Origin: Frondihabitans sp.
Lineage (GTDB): Bacteria > Actinomycetota > Actinomycetes > Actinomycetales > Microbacteriaceae
Reading direction: 5' to 3'
Length of the DNA: 7,405 nucleotides
Assembly (NCBI GenBank): GCA_025464735.1
Contig: JAODMX010000274.1
Span: forward strand, 1 to 7,405
Shown here: piece by piece, positions 1-5,746 of the stretch
How positions within the stretch are numbered: the first letter of the stretch is position 1
Layout: each line of letters opens with the position of its first letter
Position numbers and translations under genes: made by a program
The notes under the pieces: generated by a model
Database searches by the model: none
Seen by the model: the letters and a program-made list of their open reading frames with translations, nothing else
What the model was told of the DNA's origin: nothing

Positions 1-782
1 GTCATCCACCAGGCCACCGAGAGATACGTCCGGCCGGCCTCGAGCATGGCACCCCACTCGGGCGCGGGCGGCGGCGACCCGAGCCCGAGGAAGCTGAGTG
101 ACGAAGCCCAGACCACAGCCTGACCGACTCCCAGCGTCGCGAGGACGACGACGGGTGCCAGGGCGTTGGGCAGGATGTGGCGGGTCAGAACAACGACCGG
201 CCGCCGCCCGAGCACCCGCGCGGCCTCCACCATCTCAGAGGAGCGCACGCGCCTGATCTGGGTGCGGAAGATCCGGGCGTATCCGGGCGCGGTTGCAAGG
301 CCCACGGCGATGGTCGCCGGAACCGGCCCCGGCCCGACGAAGGCGATGATCACGAGGGCAAGGAGGAGGCCAGGGAGCGCGAAGAGAACCTCGAGCAGGC
401 GCCCGACCGCGACGTCGGTCACCCGGTTGCCGATGCCCGACGCGATACCGAGGACGAGGCCCAGGGCGGTGCCGATGACCGTCGCGATGACGCCGATCAG
501 GAGGGACGCCCCCGCCCCGTGGACGACACGGGAGAACTGGTCGCGCCCCGAGTCGTCGGTGCCGAACGGGTGGGCGAACGAGGGCGGCTGGAAGGCGGCG
601 GTGGGATGGACGGCGAGCGGATCCGCGGGGGCGATCAGCCCCGGCCAGAGGGCCGCCAGCACGATGACAGCGAGCACGATGGCCGCACCGGTCTCGGGCA
701 CGCTCAGCGGCCAGCGCCGTGGACGACCGAGTGGGCGCGATCCAGGGGCACCGGTTGCCGGCAGATCGGGCAGGACCGTCAT
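1..782 (-). CDS. DppC/OppC-type ABC transporter permease (partial, C-terminus beyond window)
   Basis: This is an inner-membrane permease of a peptide/nickel-type (Opp/Dpp) importer. It would pair with the DppB-like protein encoded just upstream to form the translocation channel. About 260 residues are visible from an ATG at 782; the reading frame runs off the left edge without a stop, so only the last part of a roughly 280-300 residue protein is missing. A hydrophobic segment lies at about residues 32-51. The HPFGTDDSGRD signature at 71-81 is typical of DppC proteins. Further membrane segments follow, and the EAA loop that contacts the ATPase reads EAARVLG at 186-192, followed by RHILPN at 201-206. 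A GGGAG ribosome site sits at 795-791, 8 nt before the ATG. The start overlaps the stop of the DppB-like gene by 4 bases (ATGA). The family call is firm; the substrate is not known. Confidence 0.93.
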   Translation of the reverse strand, partial: MTVLPDLPATGAPGSRPLGRPRRWPLSVPETGAAIVLAVIVLAALWPGLIAPADPLAVHPTAAFQPPSFAHPFGTDDSGRDQFSRVVHGAGASLLIGVIATVIGTALGLVLGIASGIGNRVTDVAVGRLLEVLFALPGLLLALVIIAFVGPGPVPATIAVGLATAPGYARIFRTQIRRVRSSEMVEAARVLGRRPVVVLTRHILPNALAPVVVLATLGVGQAVVWASSLSFLGLGSPPPAPEWGAMLEAGRTYLSVAWWM

Positions 783-1732
783 GAGGTCCGCTCCCGAGGG
801 TCGACCAGCTTCTCGGCAAGATCGCCGAGCGCGGTGACGAGGACGTACGCCAACGCGGAGACGAGGGCGACACCCGTCACGAGCGGGATGTCGCGCAGGG
901 TCACCGCCTGGAGCAGCGTCCGTCCGAGCCCTGGTCGGGCGAAGATCGACTCCACGACGATGGCGCCGCTCAGCAAGGATCCGAAGGCCCAGCCGGAGAG
1001 CGCCAGGCCGGGGAGGGCCGAGTGTCGGAGCAGGTGCCGGCCGAAAACCCCCGACGGGCCTTCGCCTCGGGCTCGCGCCGAGAGGACGTACGGAGAGGCG
1101 GCGGCGTCGAGCAGGGAGTCGCGGGTCACCTGCCCGAGGAACCCTGCCACGGGCACCGCCAGCGTCACGGCCGGCAGGACGATCCCCGAGGGAGTACCGG
1201 TGCTCACCGGCGGCAAGAGCCCCAGCTGCGTCGCGAAGATGACGATCAGGATGCTCGCGAGCAGGAATTGCGGGACGGCAGAGGCGATCACCTCGAGCCC
1301 CGAGGCCAGCGTGTTCGCGAGCCTGCCGCCTCCCGCGCTCCACCAGGCCGTTCCGATTGCGAGCAGCCAGGCCAGGACGAGCGAGAGTGCAGCAAGGATC
1401 AGGGTGGGTGGCACCTGGGCGGCCAGCACGCTCGCCACGCTCTCCTTCAGCGAGTACGACGTGCCGAGGTTGCCCGTCGCGAGCCGGCCGAGCTGGTCGA
1501 GGTATTGCACGACGAGCGGCTGATCGAGGCCGTATTCGCGGCGGACCAGAGCGAGGGCGGCGGGCGACGCCTGGGATCCGGGGCCGCCCAGGATCGCTTC
1601 GGCGGGATCACCCGGAACCAGCCGGATCGCGAAGAAGATCAGTGTGGCGACCGCCCAGAGCACCACGATCGCGCCGACGACCCGTGTGGCCAGCCAGACG
1701 CCGGCCGAGCGGAGCGCCGGCGCCCACGTCAC
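779..1732 (-). CDS. DppB/OppB-type ABC transporter permease
   Basis: This 317-residue membrane protein has the usual length and motif order of DppB/OppB permeases. An N-terminal membrane segment at about 14-36 leads into RLVPGDPA (37-44). GLDQPL (68-73) and GNLGTSY (87-93) belong to the family's periplasm-facing region. Several membrane helices follow at about 105-128, 144-170 and 183-200. A cytoplasmic EAA-type loop lies around 215-223 (YVLSARARG). The C-terminal block VESIFARPGLGR (260-271) and the final DPRER (311-315) are also standard. The start is GTG, overlapping the stop of the binding-protein gene by 4 bases (GTGA). No good ribosome site lies before it, so translation is probably coupled to the upstream gene. 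It acts with the DppC-like partner in solute uptake. Peptides are the likeliest substrate class, but the family also carries nickel, sugars and opines. Confidence 0.95.
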   Translation of the reverse strand: MTWAPALRSAGVWLATRVVGAIVVLWAVATLIFFAIRLVPGDPAEAILGGPGSQASPAALALVRREYGLDQPLVVQYLDQLGRLATGNLGTSYSLKESVASVLAAQVPPTLILAALSLVLAWLLAIGTAWWSAGGGRLANTLASGLEVIASAVPQFLLASILIVIFATQLGLLPPVSTGTPSGIVLPAVTLAVPVAGFLGQVTRDSLLDAAASPYVLSARARGEGPSGVFGRHLLRHSALPGLALSGWAFGSLLSGAIVVESIFARPGLGRTLLQAVTLRDIPLVTGVALVSALAYVLVTALGDLAEKLVDPRERTS

Positions 1733-3375
1733 TTCTGGAGCCAGGTGTCGTACAGGGTCGGAGTCGAGACCGTCGGCATCGCCCGGAGGCCGTGCACGCT
1801 GGTGCGGTAGAGGAAGTGGTTCTGCTGGTCGTAGAGCGGCAGCACGTAGTACCCGTCGAGCACGATCTTCTGCGCTTCGACGTAGAGGTTCTTCCGCGTC
1901 GTCGCGTCGGAGGTCGCGCCCGCCTTGTTCAGGAGTGCGTCGAGGGTCGGGTTGTCGACCTGCGCGTTGTTGGCGAAGTAGCCGCTCGGGGCCGGCTTGA
2001 TGCCTGAGCTGTTGTAGAGGATGTCGAGCACGCCCGGGCCCACCTTCGTGTAGGGCGCGCTGACGATCTCATACTTGTGCTCGGCCAGGGCCGCGTACCA
2101 GCTCGACAGGTCGAGGTCGCTGATCTCGACGTCGAACCCGAGCGTCTTCGCCTCGGCCTGGATCTGCTCGAAGAGCGACTGCTCCGCGGGGATCGACTGG
2201 TTCGTCGAGACCGGGAAGCGCACGGTGAGCGGCTTGCCGTCCTTCACCCGGTAGCCGGCCGCGTTGCGTTTCGTCCAGCCGGCCTGGTCGAGAAGCTGGT
2301 TCGCTTTCTTCGTGTTGATGGTGAAGAGCGAAGGATCCGAGTATCCGTCCTTCTCCACACTCGACAGCAGCGAGTAGGAGCGCGTGGCCGTACCGAAGAA
2401 GAGGCTCTTGATGCCCGGGTTGACGGCGACGCCCGTGATGAACGCCTCGCGCACCTTCTCATCGTTGAAGGGCGCCTGGCTCGAGTTGAGTTCGAGCCGG
2501 TCGGAAGCGCCGGGCCGAGGCACGTCGATCGCCTTGATTTGGCTGCTCTTGGCAGCGGCCACGAGCGTGTTCGGCTGCGCGTTGTCGATGACATCGACCT
2601 GGCCCGACTGCAGCGCCGCGTAGCGCGTCGCCGAGTCGGGGATGAAGCGCCAGATGATCTTCGAGAGATAGGCCTCGCCCGTGTGCTTGGCGTCGGCCGG
2701 GGCTGAGTCGTAGTGCGTGTTGCGCACCAGCGTGATGGCGTCCTGTTTCACCCATGTGGTGACCTTGAACGGCCCCGTCCCCACGGGAGACACGCAGTTG
2801 ACCGCCTGGGGTCGCTTGATGGCAGTGGGTGACTCGATAGCCAACCACGGCTGCGAAAGCGACTCGAGCAGCGAGCTGTCGGGGGAGGAGAGGTCGAGAC
2901 GCACCGTGTTGGCATCGACCACGACTGCGTCTTTCACCTTGTCAAGCGCGAGGTAGCCGGTCGACGAGAGGGTCGCAGGATCCTGGACGGCCTTGATGTT
3001 CGCCACGACCGCGGCGGCATTAAACGGCGTGCCGTCCGTGAAGGAGACACCCTTCTTCAGTGAGAAGGTCCAGCTGAGGCCGTTCGCCCCCTCCTTCCAC
3101 GAGGTGGCGAGCCAGGGAATGATGTCGCCGGCGGTGTTCTTCGAGACGAGTTCTTCGACGTACTGCGACCCGACGAGCGCTTGCGGATAATTGCCGCCCA
3201 CGTGCGGATCGAGGCAGGTGGGTTCGGCATCGCCCGTCGCATAGGTGAGAGTGCCGCCGCGCACGGGCGTGCCGCTCGAGGTGCTCGTGCCGCCACCGCC
3301 CCCTGAGGTGCAGCCGGTCAGGAGGAGGGCGCTCGCCGCGGTGAGGGCGGCGAGGGTCAGGAGCGGGGTGCGCAT
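1729..3375 (-). CDS. Family 5 (DppA/OppA-type) solute-binding lipoprotein of an ABC importer
   Basis: This 548-residue extracellular binding protein captures substrate for the two permeases encoded downstream. The N-terminus is a lipoprotein signal peptide with lipobox L19-T-G-C22, so the mature protein is tethered to the membrane by Cys22. A Gly/Ser/Thr linker follows (23-36). The body has family 5 landmarks: RGGTLTYA (39-46), CLDPH (54-58), the FTDGTPFNA block (112-120) and VGTGPFKV (198-205). Length matches the family. The mature chain has only two further cysteines, Cys54 and Cys194, close to conserved segments and able to form a disulfide. The ATG at 3375 has GGAG at 3383-3380, a short 4-nt spacing, but the signal peptide fixes this start. 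It is the first gene of the operon and faces the tetR gene across a 67-base gap. The ligand cannot be read from sequence. Confidence 0.95.
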   Translation of the reverse strand: MRTPLLTLAALTAASALLLTGCTSGGGGGTSTSSGTPVRGGTLTYATGDAEPTCLDPHVGGNYPQALVGSQYVEELVSKNTAGDIIPWLATSWKEGANGLSWTFSLKKGVSFTDGTPFNAAAVVANIKAVQDPATLSSTGYLALDKVKDAVVVDANTVRLDLSSPDSSLLESLSQPWLAIESPTAIKRPQAVNCVSPVGTGPFKVTTWVKQDAITLVRNTHYDSAPADAKHTGEAYLSKIIWRFIPDSATRYAALQSGQVDVIDNAQPNTLVAAAKSSQIKAIDVPRPGASDRLELNSSQAPFNDEKVREAFITGVAVNPGIKSLFFGTATRSYSLLSSVEKDGYSDPSLFTINTKKANQLLDQAGWTKRNAAGYRVKDGKPLTVRFPVSTNQSIPAEQSLFEQIQAEAKTLGFDVEISDLDLSSWYAALAEHKYEIVSAPYTKVGPGVLDILYNSSGIKPAPSGYFANNAQVDNPTLDALLNKAGATSDATTRKNLYVEAQKIVLDGYYVLPLYDQQNHFLYRTSVHGLRAMPTVSTPTLYDTWLQK

Positions 3376-3394
3376 GGATCTCCGTTTGTTTCTG

Positions 3395-3424
3395 GACTCG
3401 GTACAATAAACAACCCACCGAGTC
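3395..3424. promoter_or_regulatory. Inverted repeat, candidate TetR operator between divergent genes
   Basis: GACTCGGT (3395-3402) and its exact complement ACCGAGTC (3417-3424) are separated by 14 bases, so the half-sites repeat at a 22-bp period, about two helical turns. The spacer is the only A/T-rich patch in the gap. It contains TACAAT (3402-3407), a good -10-like hexamer for tetR, and on the other strand TATTGT (3408-3403), a possible -10 for the transporter operon. No clear -35 boxes are seen. A repressor dimer bound here would cover both candidate promoters. The repeat is seen directly; its role as the operator of the adjacent TetR protein is inferred from position. Confidence 0.6.
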
Positions 3425-3442
3425 TAGCGGGAGAATGCTGAC

Positions 3443-4045
3443 GTGACATCGACTTCCGCTCGCACCGGCCGGCCCCGGCGTTCGTCCGCCGAGATCCTCG
3501 CTGATGCCGCATCGGAACTGTTTCTTGAGAACGGTTACGACGGAACGACTGTCGACCAGATCGCCCAGCGCGCGGGCGTCAGCCGAGCCACTTTCTTCAA
3601 CTACTTCGGTGGCAAAGCCGACCTCCTCTGGCTCGATCTTGACCGGAGCCTCGAAGGCTTGTCCCGAGCGCTTCATCAGGCCGACGACCTGCCCGTCGTG
3701 AGGTCTGTCGAAGCCGCCCTCGTGGCGGTCGCCGACAGCCACCGCGCTGTGCCGTGGGCGCTCTCCCAGGCCGAGGCCATGCGACTCGGCGACGACCTGA
3801 CGGCGTCCGGCGCCGCCCGGTTCGTCGCCAGGAACGCGATGGTCGCCGCCTACGTCGCCGAGCGTCGAGGGGAACGACAGGATGCGTTCTGGCCGCAGGT
3901 CGTTTCGGCCAGCCTCCTAGCCGCGGCGGGCTCCGCCGTCGTGGTCTGGGCCCGGGCGGGAATCGGTCGCGGCCCCCTCGTCGACTACGTCCGTGACGCT
4001 GTCGGCCCCGTGGCTACCGGGCTCGCCGCAAGGCTGCAGACCTGA
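3443..4045 (+). CDS. TetR/AcrR-family transcriptional regulator
   Basis: This 200-residue protein has the size and layout of a TetR repressor. The N-terminal DNA-binding domain (about 14-62) includes ILADAASELFLENGYDGTT and a helix-turn-helix ending in GVSRATFFNYFGGKADLL (45-62), the classic TetR recognition-helix signature. The rest (about 65-200) is an Ala-rich helical ligand-binding and dimerisation domain with no recognisable ligand motif. The start is GTG at 3443, with GGGAGA at 3429-3434 and an 8-nt spacing; the Arg-rich SARTGRPRRSS leader before helix 1 is common in the family. It is divergent from the peptide-type importer operon and shares with it a gap that contains an inverted repeat. 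It therefore probably represses that operon and itself, with release by an unknown small molecule. Control of more distant genes cannot be excluded. Confidence 0.93.
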   Translation: MTSTSARTGRPRRSSAEILADAASELFLENGYDGTTVDQIAQRAGVSRATFFNYFGGKADLLWLDLDRSLEGLSRALHQADDLPVVRSVEAALVAVADSHRAVPWALSQAEAMRLGDDLTASGAARFVARNAMVAAYVAERRGERQDAFWPQVVSASLLAAAGSAVVVWARAGIGRGPLVDYVRDAVGPVATGLAARLQT

Positions 4046-4050
4046 CACCG

Positions 4051-4096
4051 CTTTCGGCAGAGCGCACCGCGTATAGCGGGTGTGTTTCGCCGAAAG
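4051..4096 (+). terminator. Long imperfect hairpin after tetR, probable terminator
   Basis: The hairpin begins 6 nt after the tetR stop. CTTTCGGC (4051-4058) pairs exactly with GCCGAAAG (4089-4096). Inside it, pairing continues from 4060-4070 to 4076-4087 through G-C, A-T and some G-U pairs, closing on a GTATA loop (4071-4075). One mismatch (4059/4088) and one bulged G (4080) interrupt it. There is no T-run after it, as is common in high-GC actinobacteria. It could end tetR transcription and insulate the secreted-protein genes, or it could be an RNA or protein recognition element. Confidence 0.5.
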
Positions 4097-4278
4097 TGAT
4101 GTCGTCGGGCGCGGACGCATCGAAACCTCCCTTACTGGGGGTCCCCGTGGGCCGTTCGTGAGTGCCGCGGAATGCTACTGTCACTGAACCCCTCATGATC
4201 ACCGAGGACATTCCTCGCTCGGGGTGGGTCGGAGCGTGGGAATTCAGCACGACTCACGCCCGAAAGCACCCGATCACT
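4097..4278 (+). promoter_or_regulatory. Leader and presumed promoter region of the exported-protein pair
   Basis: No gene is seen in these 182 bases, although the reading frame of the next gene stays open back to a GTG at 4162. The promoter for the two downstream genes should lie here because a hairpin separates them from tetR. A TACTGT at 4176-4181 is a weak -10 candidate with no matching -35. A small perfect stem, CGAGGA-CAT-TCCTCG at 4203-4217, would lie in the 5' leader. Neither element is strong enough to call alone. Confidence 0.3.
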
Positions 4279-4281
4279 GTG
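4259..4281 (+). promoter_or_regulatory. Ribosome-binding block and GTG start of first exported protein
   Basis: CCCGAAAG (4259-4266) precedes a GTG at 4279. The block CCCGAAAG-x-ACCCGAT followed by a GTG-AAG-AA start recurs before the second paralogue (5725-5749). GAAAG can pair with the CTTTC that lies next to the core anti-Shine-Dalgarno sequence in 16S rRNA, though the 12-nt gap to the start is long. The shared block, together with a signal peptide that begins exactly here, fixes the start at 4279 and not at the upstream GTG at 4162. Confidence 0.65.
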
Positions 4282-5700
4282 AAGAACTCCGCTCTGAAGA
4301 AGGCCGCGGCCCTGCCAGTCGCTCTCCTCATCGGCCTTGTGGGGAGTGCTCTTCTCGCCCCACCCGCCGTTGCTGTCCCTGCCCCGGCGCCGAGTGATCT
4401 CCTCGTTACGTCGCCGATGAACGGCCAGGCCATTCACGGCACCCGGTCGATCACAGTGACCGGTCGTGCGCCGATCGGCTCCTACATCGTCGTTCTCGAC
4501 GATGACGGCCACGACGTCGGAAACACGACGACCACGGTCGCCGACTTCTCGATTCCGATCACGTTCTCTCCGACGGCGTCGTACGACCAATTCCTCGAGG
4601 TCAAGGGCCGCGTCGGAAAGAAAGGTTTGTCCGAGCAGGACATCGAGGTCGTCTTCGACGCCCCGAAGAGCGTCGCACCCGTTCTCTCGACTCCGGTCAC
4701 GGGCTCGACCAGCCTCGCGCAGCCGACCCCGTTCGGTGACGGCCCGCTCACGACGATCTCGGGCACCGGTACTCCGGGCGACACGGTCGTGCTCGACGCT
4801 GTGAAGAGGTCAGCCACCGAATGGGACGACTACGGCGACTACGTGGACGTCGCCGCCGACGGAACCTGGAGTGACCAGCTTCCCCTCGACTACGGCCGCT
4901 GGTCGGTGAGCGCCCGATCGGAACTCGTCGACGAACACGGCGACCCCTTGACGGTCGTGTCAGACCGGTCGAACGGATCCGTCTTCTTCGTCGGCAAGCA
5001 GAAGAACCTCGTCGATCAGCCCGCCATCCTGGCTCCGACGTATCCCGCGGATGCCAGCTTCTACGTCACGTTCTTCTCGGCCAGCCCCCTGGCCCCGCGG
5101 GTGGCCGACTCGAAGGCGCCAGCGTCCCTCGGCGCTCGGTTTGGCCTGAAACCCGGCGAGAAGGTCAGGCTGGCGACGCCGGCCTCGCGGGGTTTCCTTC
5201 CCGACATCGTGAAAGCTGCCGCACCGGCTGGAACGCGACTGAGCGGACCGAAAGACTGCTTCAGTGGTGACGAAGACTGCACTCTCGAACAAATCGTTGT
5301 CGAGGACGGCGTCCAGGTGAAGTGCACCGCCGACAAGAATCACCCCGGACAGCTGAAATTCACGGTCTCCGGCACGGGAACCCCCGGCTACGGAATCCAG
5401 CTCTACGTGAATTCGCCGTCGGCGGCAGTCGACTACTTCGCAGGTCTCTACCCGGCGTATTTCGCAGCTTTCGACGGTTCCACCCCTGGCCCCGTGACGT
5501 CGCACCTGCCGGGCTGGAATCACAAGGTCAAGGTGACCGGAAACCACCGCTGGAGCACAACGATCTGGGTGAAGCCGGGCCCGTACTTCATCACGGCCTT
5601 CGCCATCAAAGACGCCGGCGGTCTTCACCCGGCCTACTCGCTCGCGAGCAACGTCGACGGAGTGAACGTGAAGGGCACTCCGGCCAAAGCCAAGCACTGA
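4279..5700 (+). CDS. Exported Ig-like multi-module protein, released form (unknown function)
   Basis: I do not recognise this as a named protein. From GTG 4279 it has 473 residues. A Sec signal peptide is clear: basic start MKNSALKK, hydrophobic core about 9-27, likely cleavage after AVA (30-32). Three modules with bacterial Ig-like character follow. Module A (39-131) has TVTGRAPIGSYIVV. Module B (about 133-237) has ISGTGTPGD and later DGTWS. Module C (about 345-465) has VSGTGTPGY and HRWSTTIW, with GLYPAYFA from residue 389 inserted between them. A less ordered region (about 240-344) joins B and C. Three cysteines (327, 334, 349) lie just before or at the start of module C. The end, KGTPAKAKH, carries no membrane segment or sorting signal, so the product should be released. 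It is the first of two tandem paralogues. The Ig-like call rests on motif spacing, not a profile search. Confidence 0.85.
   Translation: MKNSALKKAAALPVALLIGLVGSALLAPPAVAVPAPAPSDLLVTSPMNGQAIHGTRSITVTGRAPIGSYIVVLDDDGHDVGNTTTTVADFSIPITFSPTASYDQFLEVKGRVGKKGLSEQDIEVVFDAPKSVAPVLSTPVTGSTSLAQPTPFGDGPLTTISGTGTPGDTVVLDAVKRSATEWDDYGDYVDVAADGTWSDQLPLDYGRWSVSARSELVDEHGDPLTVVSDRSNGSVFFVGKQKNLVDQPAILAPTYPADASFYVTFFSASPLAPRVADSKAPASLGARFGLKPGEKVRLATPASRGFLPDIVKAAAPAGTRLSGPKDCFSGDEDCTLEQIVVEDGVQVKCTADKNHPGQLKFTVSGTGTPGYGIQLYVNSPSAAVDYFAGLYPAYFAAFDGSTPGPVTSHLPGWNHKVKVTGNHRWSTTIWVKPGPYFITAFAIKDAGGLHPAYSLASNVDGVNVKGTPAKAKH
4631..4662 (+). repeat. Near-identical tract shared with second paralogue (copy 1)
   Basis: This 32-base tract encodes the end of module A (SEQDIEVVFDA). 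It matches 6207-6238 at 31 of 32 positions; the single difference (G/A at 4651/6227) changes Val to Ile. It is the most conserved DNA stretch I noticed between the two genes. Confidence 0.8.
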
Positions 5701-5724
5701 CCACACCACTCCCCGCCCGTCCAA

Positions 5725-5746
5725 CCCGAAAGAACCCGATTCCGTG
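5725..5746 (+). promoter_or_regulatory. Ribosome-binding block and GTG start of second exported protein
   Basis: CCCGAAAG (5725-5732) lies 11 nt before the GTG at 5744 and copies the block in front of the first paralogue. The 43-base gap between the two genes shows no hairpin and no obvious promoter, so the genes are probably co-transcribed. Confidence 0.65.

Noticed and set aside
235..873. Minus-strand 212-codon open frame as a separate gene
   Set aside because: It is out of frame with the DppC-like reading frame, which runs through the same DNA with all family motifs intact; the alternate frame shows only Arg/Ala/Pro-rich sequence.
177..1523. Long plus-strand open frame (448 codons) opposite the permease genes
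   Set aside because: Its composition is dominated by Arg, Gly, Ala and Pro with no recognisable motif. The minus strand here encodes textbook DppB and DppC permeases.
3435..3446. Tiny frame ATG-CTG-ACG-TGA overlapping the tetR start, a possible leader peptide
   Set aside because: Its ATG lies immediately after the GGGAGA ribosome site, too close for initiation, while the tetR GTG has normal spacing; three codons could occur by chance.
4162..4278. N-terminal extension of the first exported protein from GTG 4162
   Set aside because: It would add 39 residues before an obvious signal peptide, has no matching extension in the paralogue, and the shared ribosome-binding block lies just before GTG 4279.
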